DNA of 19,737 nt from Thiothrix sp. (GTDB lineage Bacteria > Pseudomonadota > Gammaproteobacteria > Thiotrichales > Thiotrichaceae). The translations under genes and the position numbers were made by a program. The stretch covers positions 1 through 19,737 of the forward strand of contig DRMA01000102.1 of the NCBI GenBank assembly GCA_011375245.1, read 5' to 3'. Position 1 is the stretch's first letter. The number at the start of each line of letters is the position of its first letter. The notes beneath the pieces are model-generated. The model saw nothing but the letters and a program-made list of their open reading frames with translations. It was not told where the DNA came from and ran no database searches. Below, piece after piece: positions 8,165 to 16,286 of the stretch.

Positions 8165-8198
8165 CAGGGTTGCAACACAATGTTCCAACCCTGCTTTT
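8165..8198 (+). terminator. Rho-independent terminator after the PiT gene
   Basis: Perfect 8-bp arms CAGGGTTG (8165-8172) and CAACCCTG (8186-8193) with a 13-base loop are followed by C then TTTT at 8195-8198. The hairpin begins 17 bases after the PiT stop and lies in the gap to the convergent glmS. The reverse orientation lacks a T-run, so it mainly serves the + strand. Confidence 0.75.
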
Positions 8199-8216
8199 CC
8201 TACATCCGCCTAATTC

Positions 8217-10052
8217 TTACTCCACGGTCACTGACTTCGCCAAATTCCTTGGTTTATCAACATCTGTGCCTTTTAATACAGCCGTATAATAAGATAACAA
8301 CTGCAACGGAATGGTATACACAATTGGTGCCAGTATTTCGGGGACTTTAGGAATGGTAATAGTATGAATATGCTCATCTTCACGAATACTAACCTCTTCA
8401 TCAGCAAAGATATATAACACGCCACCCCGTGAACGCACCTCTTCAAGATTTGATTTGAGTTTTTCCAATAACGGTGTATTCGGTGCAACAGCAATAATTG
8501 GCATTTCATTATCAACTAACGCTAAAGGACCATGCTTTAATTCACCCGCAGGATATGCCTCAGCATGAATATACGAAATTTCTTTCAGTTTTAACGCGCC
8601 CTCCATGGCAACAGGATATTGTGCGCCACGACCTAAAAATAGTGCATTATGCTTTTCGATAAAAGCTTCAGACATGGTTTCAATGGCAGCATCTTTATCA
8701 AGCACCTGTTCCAGCAAGAGAGGTAATTGTTTTAGATGATTAACCAAATATTTTACTTTTTCAGGATGGTTGCCTTTAGCTTGTAGTAATAACCCAATAA
8801 AAATCTGCAATGCAACCAATTGCGTCGTAAAGGCTTTGGTAGAGGCAACCCCAATTTCAGGCCCTGCAATAGTCATTAGTGAAAAATCAGACTCACGAAT
8901 TAACGAGCTTTCAGCCACATTACAAATGGTCATTGTTGCTAACATACTTTTTTCTGTTTGCACCTTATCCAATGCAGCCAACGTATCAGCCGTTTCTCCT
9001 GATTGTGACAACGTTAAAAACAGGACTTTATTACGTTTTGGCGTGCGGCGATAACGGTATTCACTCGCCACTTCAACGTTACACGGCAAATCAGTCATTT
9101 CTTCTAGCCAATACTTGGCAATTAAGCCTGCATGATAACTGGTACCACAGGCAATAATTTGAATTTCCTCAACCCTTGCCAAGGTTTCTTGTACATTATC
9201 TCCGATAATACAGGGGATAAATTCGTCATTCCCCAAGCGTCCTTCTAGTGTTAACTGTACTGATTGTGGCTGCTCAAAGATTTCTTTATGCATAAAATGG
9301 CGATATTCACCAAGGCTTGCTGAGCACATGCCTGCGGTCGATTCTTTAACTTCACGCTCCACTTGTTCATTATTCGCATCAAAAATAGTAATCGAATCCC
9401 GTTTTACCAACGCAAAATCACCATTTTCTAAATAAATAAAGCGTGACGTTACGGGTAATAAGGCTTGCACATCTGAACCAATAAAGTTTTCACCCAAGCC
9501 TAGTCCCAAGACTAATGGACTACCATGACGCGCCACAATTAAGGTATCAGGCTCATCATTGGAAACGACCGCAAGAGCATATGCTCCTCCTAAATGATCT
9601 ACAGTTGCACGAACAGCATCTTCTAACCCTAAGCCTTTAGCGCGATTATGTTCAATTAAGTGCGCAATAACCTCCGTATCCGTTTCAGATTCAAAGACGA
9701 ATCCTTCAGCTATCAGCTCTTGGCGTAGTGCTTCATGATTTTCAATAATACCGTTATGTACGATTGCCACACGGTCTTTACTCATGTGAGGATGGGCATT
9801 ACGCTCTGCGGGTTCACCATGGGTTGCCCAGCGTGTATGGGCAATACCTGTCATACCAATAATCGGTTCAGCAGCCAATTTTTCGCTGAGTGCAGCAACT
9901 TTCCCCAAGGCACGAGTACGCTGAATAGCATTTTCAGCGGATAATACGGCCACGCCTGCTGAATCATAACCGCGATATTCAAGACGACGTAAACCTTCAA
10001 GCAAAATCTCTGTGACTGGGCGTTGTGCTATTGCACCGACAATTCCACACAT
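8217..10052 (-). CDS. glmS: Glutamine--fructose-6-phosphate aminotransferase (isomerizing)
   Basis: A 611-residue cytosolic enzyme that makes glucosamine-6-phosphate from fructose-6-phosphate and glutamine, the first step toward UDP-GlcNAc for peptidoglycan and LPS. The N-terminus MCGIVGAIAQRPV exposes the catalytic Cys2 after Met removal. Class II glutaminase motifs follow (RGYDSAG, HTRWATHGEP, NAHPH, VHNGIIENH). Two SIS sugar-isomerase domains occupy the C-terminal half (IIACGTSYHAG, LSQSGETADT, FLGRGAQYPVAMEGALKLKE), and the enzyme ends with the family tail DKPRNLAKSVTVE. Length equals that of E. coli GlmS. It lies 101 bases downstream of glmU on the same strand, the usual glmUS order of gammaproteobacteria. 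The gap contains hairpins described separately. A GGA at the end of AACAATAGGA serves as ribosome binding site. Confidence 0.97.
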   Translation of the reverse strand: MCGIVGAIAQRPVTEILLEGLRRLEYRGYDSAGVAVLSAENAIQRTRALGKVAALSEKLAAEPIIGMTGIAHTRWATHGEPAERNAHPHMSKDRVAIVHNGIIENHEALRQELIAEGFVFESETDTEVIAHLIEHNRAKGLGLEDAVRATVDHLGGAYALAVVSNDEPDTLIVARHGSPLVLGLGLGENFIGSDVQALLPVTSRFIYLENGDFALVKRDSITIFDANNEQVEREVKESTAGMCSASLGEYRHFMHKEIFEQPQSVQLTLEGRLGNDEFIPCIIGDNVQETLARVEEIQIIACGTSYHAGLIAKYWLEEMTDLPCNVEVASEYRYRRTPKRNKVLFLTLSQSGETADTLAALDKVQTEKSMLATMTICNVAESSLIRESDFSLMTIAGPEIGVASTKAFTTQLVALQIFIGLLLQAKGNHPEKVKYLVNHLKQLPLLLEQVLDKDAAIETMSEAFIEKHNALFLGRGAQYPVAMEGALKLKEISYIHAEAYPAGELKHGPLALVDNEMPIIAVAPNTPLLEKLKSNLEEVRSRGGVLYIFADEEVSIREDEHIHTITIPKVPEILAPIVYTIPLQLLSYYTAVLKGTDVDKPRNLAKSVTVE

Positions 10053-10079
10053 ATATCTATCCTATTGTTTTTATAATTT

Positions 10080-10138
10080 AAAACCGCTCAGGCGGCAGAG
10101 CCATCAAGACTGAGTGACAAGACTAAAGCCTCGTCACT
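10080..10138 (-). promoter_or_regulatory. Structured leader between glmU and glmS
   Basis: On the minus strand the gap holds two hairpins in order. The first (10138-10113) pairs AGTGACGAG with CTTGTCACT around an 8-base loop, nine pairs including one G-U. The second (10095-10084) is a small CCGC-CTGA-GCGG stem followed by TTTTAAA, which looks like a weak terminator. An alternative pairing of CTCAG (10114-10110) with CTGAG (10091-10087) would break the second stem. The layout could allow attenuation, RNase processing or small-RNA control of glmS. E. coli glmS is known to be controlled after glmUS processing by the GlmZ RNA. No glmS ribozyme core was recognised. The regulatory role here is inference. 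Confidence 0.4.
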
Positions 10139-10153
10139 AGAAAATATTATGGG

Positions 10154-11515
10154 TTATTTATTTTTAACAGGACGTTTCCAACCTGCCAACGTTACCTGCT
10201 TAGGGCGCGCCAATGTTAATTCACCTTCAGGTGCATCTTTAGTAATAGTCGAACCTGCTCCAATAGTCGCATTATCTTCTACTTTTACAGGTGCAATCAA
10301 TTGTGAGGTAGAACCAATAAACACATTATCACCAATTTCAGTAATATGTTTATTCACGCCATCATAATTACAGGTAATTGTCCCTGCCCCCACATTAACA
10401 TTACTGCCCATTATCGTGTCACCAATATAGCTTAAATGGCTAACTTTGCTGCCTTGACCAATAACGGATTTCTTAACTTCAACAAAGTTACCAATTTTGG
10501 CATTATCACGAATATCGGCTTCTGGTCGAATACGTGCAAAAGGCCCTACATCAACATTTTCACCAATACGTGCTTTTTCCAACACTGAGTTTGCTTTAAT
10601 TCTTGAGTTAGCCGCAATTTGGCTATCCGTAATGACACAACCTGATTCAATGGTGACATTATCACCGAGTTCGACCTGCCCAATAAAGAGCGTATTAACA
10701 TCAATAAACACATCTTGCCCTACCGAAACCTCACCACGAATATCAACGCGTGCAGGATCAGCCAGTGTTGCGCCTTCAATCATCAGTGCTTCTACTTGTT
10801 GCCACTGGTAGGCGCGTTCAAGCTGCGCTTGCTGAATACGGTTATTCACTCCTGTTACCTCAAGAGGATTAGCACAAACAACCGCATCAACTTGTCCTTC
10901 ATTAGCCGCCATTTCGATGCAATCGGTCAGATAGTATTCACCTTGTGCATTGTCATCACTTAAATTAGCCAACCAGCGTTTTAAATCCTTGCCTTTAGCG
11001 GCAATAAATCCTGTATTCACTTCATTAATTTTTCGCGTCGCCTCATTCGCATCTTTTTCTTCAACAATACGTACTACTTTGCCTGCATCATTACGCACAA
11101 TGCGACCATATCCCGTTGGATTATCTAGTATTGTCGTTAATACGCCTAAATCGGCCTGTTGTAATGTTTGCAACAACCGCTTTAATGTTTTTGCCTCAAT
11201 CAAGGGTACATCACCATAGGCAACCACCACATGATCATCATCTTCAATCACAGTATTAGCTTGCGCAACGGCATGACCTGTGCCTTTTTGTTCAGCCTGC
11301 TCAACCCATTGAATTGCTTCATCATTAAGCGCTGATTGAACATGCTCACCACCATGACCATAAATAATAGCAAGACGATCCGCGCCAAGCGCTTTACAAG
11401 CATCAACAACGTGCTGCAACATGGGCTTACCTCCCACTGAATGTAATACTTTGGGTAGGTTAGAACGCATACGAGTACCTTTGCCCGCAGCGAGTATAAT
11501 TGGAAATGGTTTCAT
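10154..11515 (-). CDS. glmU: Bifunctional GlmU: GlcN-1-P acetyltransferase / GlcNAc-1-P uridylyltransferase
   Basis: A 453-residue cytosolic enzyme for the last two steps to UDP-GlcNAc. The N-terminal nucleotidyltransferase domain (about 1-228) begins with PIILAAGKGTRMRSNLPKVL, the sugar-nucleotide pyrophosphorylase signature, followed by GTGHAVAQA, YGDVPLI and the NEVNTGF motif. The C-terminal left-handed beta-helix (about 250-440) shows hexapeptide repeats such as VTIESGCVITDSQIAANSRI and NVDVGPFARIRPEADIRD, then EVKKSVIGQGSKVSHLSYIG and NVNVGAGTITCNYDGVNKH, the acetyl-CoA-binding acetyltransferase part. Length matches E. coli GlmU (456). It is upstream of glmS and probably co-transcribed with it. 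A possible promoter lies about 115 bases upstream. Nothing is truncated. Confidence 0.97.
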   Translation of the reverse strand: MKPFPIILAAGKGTRMRSNLPKVLHSVGGKPMLQHVVDACKALGADRLAIIYGHGGEHVQSALNDEAIQWVEQAEQKGTGHAVAQANTVIEDDDHVVVAYGDVPLIEAKTLKRLLQTLQQADLGVLTTILDNPTGYGRIVRNDAGKVVRIVEEKDANEATRKINEVNTGFIAAKGKDLKRWLANLSDDNAQGEYYLTDCIEMAANEGQVDAVVCANPLEVTGVNNRIQQAQLERAYQWQQVEALMIEGATLADPARVDIRGEVSVGQDVFIDVNTLFIGQVELGDNVTIESGCVITDSQIAANSRIKANSVLEKARIGENVDVGPFARIRPEADIRDNAKIGNFVEVKKSVIGQGSKVSHLSYIGDTIMGSNVNVGAGTITCNYDGVNKHITEIGDNVFIGSTSQLIAPVKVEDNATIGAGSTITKDAPEGELTLARPKQVTLAGWKRPVKNK

Positions 11516-11751
11516 GTTTTATCCACAGCATCAATGAATTAAGCACTGGTGTTTGAAGTAGTATCTACCAGCCTCGATAGAGAAAAGATCAAATAGACCC
11601 TATAAGTACTTTAGTTTTTCTGTGCTAAATTATAGCCCAATATTTTACAAGGTGTCGCCTCTGTAGATGAATTGTTAGGATTTAATTTTCTCCCTCATTT
11701 CATGTTAAGATCAAAAACCAGACAAATAAATGCTATTTAATAGGGGCAATA
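11516..11751. other. Divergent intergenic region, glmU / LCIB-like gene
   Basis: This 236-base region has no credible gene. It contains the possible glmU promoter (11629-11658, -) and a pyrimidine-rich stretch TTTTCTCCCTC around 11685-11696. The downstream gene has AGGGG at about 11742 as its ribosome binding site, seven bases before the ATG. I see no strong hairpin or direct repeat. Confidence 0.4.
11629..11658 (-). promoter_or_regulatory. Possible sigma-70 promoter for glmU-glmS
   Basis: On the minus strand GCGACA (11658-11653) lies 18 bases before a perfect TATAAT (11634-11629). The -10 box is exact and the -35 box matches four of six. It would leave a leader of about 105 bases before the glmU start. 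Confidence 0.4.
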
Positions 11752-12867
11752 ATGATTAATAACTTACGCTTAAAAACAATCCTGGGCAATTTTAAAATCA
11801 AGGACCATACACTTGCGTATGAGGATTTCATCGCACGTACTTTCAATATGTGCATTGATGAAGGAATGGAATATGGAAAAATAGTCCCTTCACGTGCTTT
11901 TTGTTCCGATGAAAGCCAAGGATTTCCGATCATCCTCATTACCAAACACTTTAGTGCCTTTCCATTTGATCATGGATTAGTCGGCGGTATTATGGCAAAA
12001 GGACGCAATGGTGCTTACGCACATCATGCACAAGATCTTGTTATTTTCCAAGCAAGCCATGTTGGTTATGATAAAGATACGGATCATTTTGGTACCTATC
12101 GTCGCTTACAAACCAGTGACTGTCACCACTCCTCAAACTGTGGGCAAGTACAAGCAACACTAGACTGGTATCAGCAAGAGTATGCCTTTGCCTGTGATAG
12201 CACTTTACTACAATGCATTGATAATGAATACTATATAACCATTGATAAACTATTATTAAACCAAGAATATGATGAGGGTTTATTTCTGCAACTAAGTAAA
12301 CTCATCGCCACCAAAAAAGGCAAACGACAAGACCCCATCAATATTCTTAGCACCGCCAAGGTGTTTCCAGCCTCAACAGCCCTTATTGATTTTCTCAAAG
12401 AACAGAACTACCAATGGTCTGAAAAAAAGCCCGAAGCCATTGGCGAATACCTCAAACCTGACTTGTTTTATTTCAAAAAAACTCTTACAAACGACAATCA
12501 CGTCGAAAAAAATCTATTTCAATTTATGCCATGGATTGTCACTTCAAATGAACCGATGCTCAGTGCCGCAGAAGTCAATGTGCAAATCGAGTTTGATAAA
12601 AGCTATCGCAGCATCGTACGTGAGCCTGAATACCAACAGCGTAACCTCATCTATATTGCTGGCTTAAATATTGATATTTCGCCTACTAATGGGCAACTGT
12701 TTTCAGAAACACAATTTGTTCCATGGGCAGCTTATGTGCAAAACAAAGACGGTTCGCATTATATTTTAGAACAAGATGAGCTTTATCAACGCTTACTAAA
12801 TAGTAGTAGTGATAATCCACATGTAACGGATATGAATGAAGCATTGCTTGAAACATCCACTGACTAA
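11752..12867 (+). CDS. Putative LCIB-like (beta/theta-type) carbonic anhydrase
   Basis: A 371-residue soluble protein. Three stretches in the first third resemble the LCIB family of algae, diatoms and some bacteria, which are beta-CA-like zinc enzymes. These are Cys51 followed by Asp53 (SRAFCSDESQ), a glycine-rich HGLVGGIMAKGRNGAYAHH ending in FQASHVGYD with His103, and SDCHHSSNCGQV with Cys130 just before a Gly. In LCIB proteins a Cys-Arg-Asp-Glu motif, a GLGG region, a (F)xxFPHxG motif and a CxCG motif occur in that order and supply Cys, His and Cys to zinc. The role would be CO2/bicarbonate interconversion. The C-terminal 200 residues I cannot assign. The Arg usually next to the first Cys is Ser here, though an Arg occurs three residues earlier. 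No signal peptide is seen. AGGGG precedes the ATG by seven bases. It is monocistronic. The gene is certain; the family rests on remembered motifs. Confidence 0.6.
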   Translation: MINNLRLKTILGNFKIKDHTLAYEDFIARTFNMCIDEGMEYGKIVPSRAFCSDESQGFPIILITKHFSAFPFDHGLVGGIMAKGRNGAYAHHAQDLVIFQASHVGYDKDTDHFGTYRRLQTSDCHHSSNCGQVQATLDWYQQEYAFACDSTLLQCIDNEYYITIDKLLLNQEYDEGLFLQLSKLIATKKGKRQDPINILSTAKVFPASTALIDFLKEQNYQWSEKKPEAIGEYLKPDLFYFKKTLTNDNHVEKNLFQFMPWIVTSNEPMLSAAEVNVQIEFDKSYRSIVREPEYQQRNLIYIAGLNIDISPTNGQLFSETQFVPWAAYVQNKDGSHYILEQDELYQRLLNSSSDNPHVTDMNEALLETSTD

Positions 12868-12927
12868 GCTTAACAAGTCCAATTAAGACTACCATCAAAA
12901 ATATTTTAACAAAATAATAAAGACGTT

Positions 12928-13000
12928 GTAGGGCGGATAAGGTACGCCATCTGCCGCATGGCTACGTAGCATGGTGGATGGCGTGCCTTATCCACCCTAC
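12928..13000. repeat. Long imperfect palindromic repeat (REP/MITE-like)
   Basis: The left part starts GTAGGGCGGATAAGGTACGC at 12928 and the right part ends GCCTTATCCACCCTAC at 13000. Reverse-complemented, the right arm matches the left in nearly every position over about 31 bases. The centre is GCTACGTAGC (12961-12970), itself a perfect palindrome. The arms are GC-richer than the flanking DNA. Elements with the core GTAGGGTGGATAAG are a known kind of dispersed intergenic repeat in gammaproteobacteria and cyanobacteria. It lies between the convergent LCIB-like gene and the transferase gene, where it could also act as a bidirectional terminator. Only one copy is in the window and no target duplication was identified. 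Confidence 0.75.
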
Positions 13001-13050
13001 GAAGTTATGCTCTCTTTGTTAAAATAATTATGATGATCTACTTAGTAAAG

Positions 13051-13081
13051 CTGAATCAGCGAATTACTTTTGCTGATTCAG
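13051..13081 (-). terminator. Hairpin overlapping the stop codon of the transferase gene
   Basis: Perfect 10-bp arms CTGAATCAGC (13051-13060) and GCTGATTCAG (13072-13081) are separated by 11 bases. The TGA stop (13058-13056, -) lies within the distal arm. On the minus strand the stem is followed by CTTTAC, a poor U-tract, so termination may be weak. The hairpin may instead protect the 3' end. Confidence 0.4.
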
Positions 13082-14828
13082 AAACTGGCTGTTGTAATAA
13101 ACTTATTTCGCTGCCGATCCCTTCATTGCTATCAGGCGCTGCTATTTCAGCAGGCACAATCTTTTTCCATTCTGGTTGCAAACCAAAATGCGCATAAAAA
13201 CGCGTATTGAAGGTATAAGGATCGTTAACGTGTTCAAAAAGAGAGGTTCCATACACTTTATTCACCTCTAGCTTGTCATATCCCATCATCAATAATAATG
13301 TCGGAAAAAGATTAAAATGACTCGATTTGTTTTTATTCAACGCAGCATTTTTTTTCCAATCAAAATCACCTGATGTTTTCTGTTTAATCACTAATAACGG
13401 CACGATACCTTCTTCTATATTGGCATTAATACCGCCACAATGTGTATTCTTACCTTCATTACCTCTTTCATGTAAATCTTGTCCATGATCCGACGTATAA
13501 ATAACGGTTGCCTTGTTTAAATTAGCTTGGGTAAGCAACACGAAAAAAAACGAACCAACATTCCATAACAAGGTATTCCGATAAGAATTACGATAAGCAA
13601 GCCACGCATTTCCTCCCGCAAATCCACTCTTATCACCCGTATCTCCAACGGTTAAAAATCTTCCTCTCGGTAAAACAGGTTTATAGCGCATCACCTTATC
13701 AGGGTATTTATCGTTCACAGGAAAATGCCCTCCCATTTTATTCACATAAATAAATTCCTGCGTATCATTATTAATAAGTTCCACTAACTTACGAGCAACT
13801 GCCTGATCACGTTGTAAAATAGATGCATTATCAAACTGAATAAAATCATCAATTGCTTCTTGTTCCTTCCATGTCATCCCATTTTGTAACTGTTGATGTG
13901 TACGTTGTGCATCAATATAAACGGTTCGCATTCCTGCTTTTTGCGCATAACTCCAGAGTGAGGGCATCGTATAAATCATGCTTAAATAATTTTCCCTTGT
14001 TCCACCATAACGCAGTGTTAGATTAACTTCTGCACTACAGGTTGTCACTGAAGAAGCCAAACCATAATTAATCACCTCAATATCATCATAAGTGGTTTTA
14101 AGATTAGTGCGCACACCATATGATGAATTAATATCAAGATAATCACCTCGTATACTTTCATCAATGATATAAACAATATCTTTTATACTCTTTTTCCCCG
14201 TTTTTTCTATTGTTATTGGCTGGCGCACCCCCGTTTTACTACTCAATTTGTCATATGCATAAAGCACATAGTAAGACAATGGAGTAAACATGGCAGGTAA
14301 ACCTGTTCCCCCTTCACCACCTTTGATAAAAATAAGCCCTGCCAAAGAAAAAATCCCGATTAGTGGCAATACAACAGAATTATATTTTTGTACTCCATAA
14401 ACAAATTTAAACGCTGAATTAGGGGGAAGTACTACCCCCAATAAAACACAAATACCTAGTAACAGTGTTACCAAGATTTCTTGATAAAACTGGCTAAATG
14501 CATCACCTGCAAACCCAACCGCCTCCAGTAGAGAAATAAACCCTGAATAACTCAGAAAATATCCCATAATGCCGAAATAACCATCTTCAATCAGAAAAGC
14601 GACAAAAAATAACACCGCATAAAACAGACGTATTCCGTTATTTTTTATATATGCTGCGCTAATAAATAGCATAAACAATAATAAAAACACCCCCGAATAA
14701 AACACGGCTGAAACCACGCTATCAATCTTATCCAGACGCTGAAAATAAATGTCATAACTAGACAATATGACAATCGTCAAAAAAAGAATCTTCAGGGGAG
14801 ATATTATTTTTTTTATCATAAAAAACAA
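13056..14828 (-). CDS. Phosphoethanolamine-transferase-like membrane sulfatase-fold protein (EptA/CptA type)
   Basis: A 590-residue inner-membrane protein with about five N-terminal helices (within 10-170) and a periplasmic alkaline-phosphatase/sulfatase-fold domain (about 215-535). Metal and catalytic motifs are visible: E224 in YIIDESIRGDYL, Thr262/Thr263 in ASSVTTCSAEVNL (position of the phospho-accepting Thr in EptA enzymes), H368 in MGGHFPV, D447-H448 in YTSDHGQDLHERG, and H504 in KSSHFNLFPTLL. EptA/CptA relatives transfer phosphoethanolamine from phosphatidylethanolamine to lipid A, core heptose or other glycans, which lowers surface charge. The acceptor cannot be told here. A tail of about 50 residues follows the fold. 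ATG 14819 (residue 4, MIKKIISPLK) is an alternative start. A small palindrome, AACTTCTGAAGTT at 14855-14867, lies upstream. It stands alone, with no linked regulator. Confidence 0.82.
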   Translation of the reverse strand: MFFMIKKIISPLKILFLTIVILSSYDIYFQRLDKIDSVVSAVFYSGVFLLLFMLFISAAYIKNNGIRLFYAVLFFVAFLIEDGYFGIMGYFLSYSGFISLLEAVGFAGDAFSQFYQEILVTLLLGICVLLGVVLPPNSAFKFVYGVQKYNSVVLPLIGIFSLAGLIFIKGGEGGTGLPAMFTPLSYYVLYAYDKLSSKTGVRQPITIEKTGKKSIKDIVYIIDESIRGDYLDINSSYGVRTNLKTTYDDIEVINYGLASSVTTCSAEVNLTLRYGGTRENYLSMIYTMPSLWSYAQKAGMRTVYIDAQRTHQQLQNGMTWKEQEAIDDFIQFDNASILQRDQAVARKLVELINNDTQEFIYVNKMGGHFPVNDKYPDKVMRYKPVLPRGRFLTVGDTGDKSGFAGGNAWLAYRNSYRNTLLWNVGSFFFVLLTQANLNKATVIYTSDHGQDLHERGNEGKNTHCGGINANIEEGIVPLLVIKQKTSGDFDWKKNAALNKNKSSHFNLFPTLLLMMGYDKLEVNKVYGTSLFEHVNDPYTFNTRFYAHFGLQPEWKKIVPAEIAAPDSNEGIGSEISLLQQPVSESAKVIR

Positions 14829-14962
14829 CGAAGTAATACAAAAAAATAGTTAAGAACTTCTGAAGTTTATAGATAAAATATCACACAAACAAAATAACAC
14901 GACCAACGATTATAGATAACAGCTAAACAACATCCAACAGAGCTAGAGGCATATTATTAACC

Positions 14963-16186
14963 TTACCCTTTCACACAAACCACTTGCTTCAACGTATGCA
15001 CAATCTCCACTAAATCTTCCTGTGCTTTCATTACTTTTTCAATGGGCTTATAAGCAGCAGGTGTCTCATCAATCACACTCACATCCTTACGGCATTCAAC
15101 GCCTTCAGTTGCCTTAATATGTTCTTCTAATGAGACCTCTTTTTTCGCCTTAGTACGTGACATTACTCGCCCAGCCCCGTGACTACAGCTACAAAAACTA
15201 TCAGCATTCCCCAAACCACGCACAATAAACGACTTCGCTCCCATGCTACCTGGAATAATACCCATTTGTCCTTCACGCGCACTCACCGCACCTTTACGCG
15301 TTACCCAAACATTTTTATCAAAATGCTTTTCATGACTAATATAGTTATGATGACAATTCACCGCTTCTGATACTGCGGTAAATGGCGTTGGTATTTCGTT
15401 TTGCAACGCCTCTAGCGTCCGCGACATCATCACTTCACGATTAATACGCGCAAAATCCTGCGCCCACGCCACTGACAAGGTGTACTCACGAAAAGTCTTC
15501 GAACTTTCAGGGATATAGGCTAAGTCTTTATCAGGTAACTGGATAAAATACCGCTCCATATCCTTTTTTGCCTGATTAATAAAATATGTACCAATCACAT
15601 TGCCCACACCACGTGAACCACTATGTAACATCACCCAAACATTATCTTTTTCATCTAAACACACTTCAATAAAATGGTTTCCACCGCCTAATGTACCCAG
15701 ATGATTAATATGATTCGCATTTTTCAAAAATGGATATTTTTCCGTCATAATTTGAAACTGATCGTGTAAAGGCTGCCATGCTGTTTCCACATCCTTAGGC
15801 GTATTACCCCAGCTACCTTTATCACGTCTACCACGACGTTTACTCCGTCCATGAGGAACTGCTTTTTCAATCGCATGACGAATCCCCAGTAAAGAATCAG
15901 GTAACTGACCTGCTTTCAGGCTCGTTTTCACCGCCATCATGCCACAACCTAAATCCACGCCAACAGCCGCAGGAATAATCGCTCCAGTAGTTGGAATCAC
16001 ACTGCCAATGGTTGCGCCTTTACCCAAATGAACATCAGGCATCGCTGCCACCCATTTATGAATAAAAGGCATCTTGGCAATATTCATCAATTGTTGTTTT
16101 GAGTTTTCATCGAAAGGTACACCGCGTGTCCATGACTTAATGGGCGTGTAACCTTGTTGCGAAATAACCTCGTATACTGTACTCAT
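14963..16186 (-). CDS. rtcB: RNA-splicing/repair ligase RtcB
   Basis: A 407-residue cytosolic ligase that seals RNA 2',3'-cyclic-phosphate or 3'-phosphate ends to 5'-OH ends using GTP and Mn2+. Metal and catalytic residues match E. coli RtcB (408 residues): D78 and C81 in VDLGCGMM, H171 in GGGNHFIE, H188 in VMLHSGSRGVG, H280 in NCHHNYISHEKH, and H336 in CSCSHGAGRVMSRTKA, the residue that becomes guanylylated. The catalytic set looks complete. The start ATG 16186 is preceded by GGAG at a good distance on the minus strand (TTATGGAGAAGCAATA). It is divergent from rtcR, and the gap contains a sigma-54-type promoter facing rtcB. There is no rtcA (RNA cyclase) downstream, where it lies in E. coli; the next minus-strand gene is the unrelated transferase. 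Expression is therefore probably RtcR- and sigma-54-dependent. Confidence 0.97.
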   Translation of the reverse strand: MSTVYEVISQQGYTPIKSWTRGVPFDENSKQQLMNIAKMPFIHKWVAAMPDVHLGKGATIGSVIPTTGAIIPAAVGVDLGCGMMAVKTSLKAGQLPDSLLGIRHAIEKAVPHGRSKRRGRRDKGSWGNTPKDVETAWQPLHDQFQIMTEKYPFLKNANHINHLGTLGGGNHFIEVCLDEKDNVWVMLHSGSRGVGNVIGTYFINQAKKDMERYFIQLPDKDLAYIPESSKTFREYTLSVAWAQDFARINREVMMSRTLEALQNEIPTPFTAVSEAVNCHHNYISHEKHFDKNVWVTRKGAVSAREGQMGIIPGSMGAKSFIVRGLGNADSFCSCSHGAGRVMSRTKAKKEVSLEEHIKATEGVECRKDVSVIDETPAAYKPIEKVMKAQEDLVEIVHTLKQVVCVKG

Positions 16187-16218
16187 TATTGCTTCTCCAT
16201 AATGACTTCCCTTGAAGC

Positions 16219-16254
16219 CATACTATTTTGTTATTAATACCACAAAATAGTATG
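16219..16254. promoter_or_regulatory. Perfect 13-bp inverted repeat over the rtcB transcription start
   Basis: CATACTATTTTGT (16219-16231) and ACAAAATAGTATG (16242-16254) are exact reverse complements, separated by 10 bases. The right arm touches the -12 element of the rtcB sigma-54 promoter, and the expected transcription start falls near 16242. It could be an operator or, in part, a 5'-leader hairpin. Confidence 0.5.
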
Positions 16255-16269
16255 CATACATCATGCCAA
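16253..16269 (-). promoter_or_regulatory. Sigma-54 (-24/-12) promoter for rtcB
   Basis: On the minus strand, TTGGCATGATGTATGCA (16269-16253) matches the RpoN consensus YTGGCACGRNNNTTGCW at all but two or three fixed positions. The invariant GG (16267-16266) and GC (16255-16254) are exactly 10 bases apart. It faces rtcB, whose start lies about 67 bases downstream. RtcR is a sigma-54 activator, so the site fits the known control of rtc genes. Confidence 0.75.
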
Positions 16270-16286
16270 TAGATTATTGAAAGACA

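Noticed and set aside
10053..10153. glmS ribozyme
   Set aside because: The gap is only about 100 bases and lacks the multi-helix pseudoknot core; such ribozymes are mainly known from Gram-positive bacteria.
12928..13000. Single-unit CRISPR or att site
   Set aside because: There is one palindromic copy with no regular spacers and no integrase gene or tRNA nearby.
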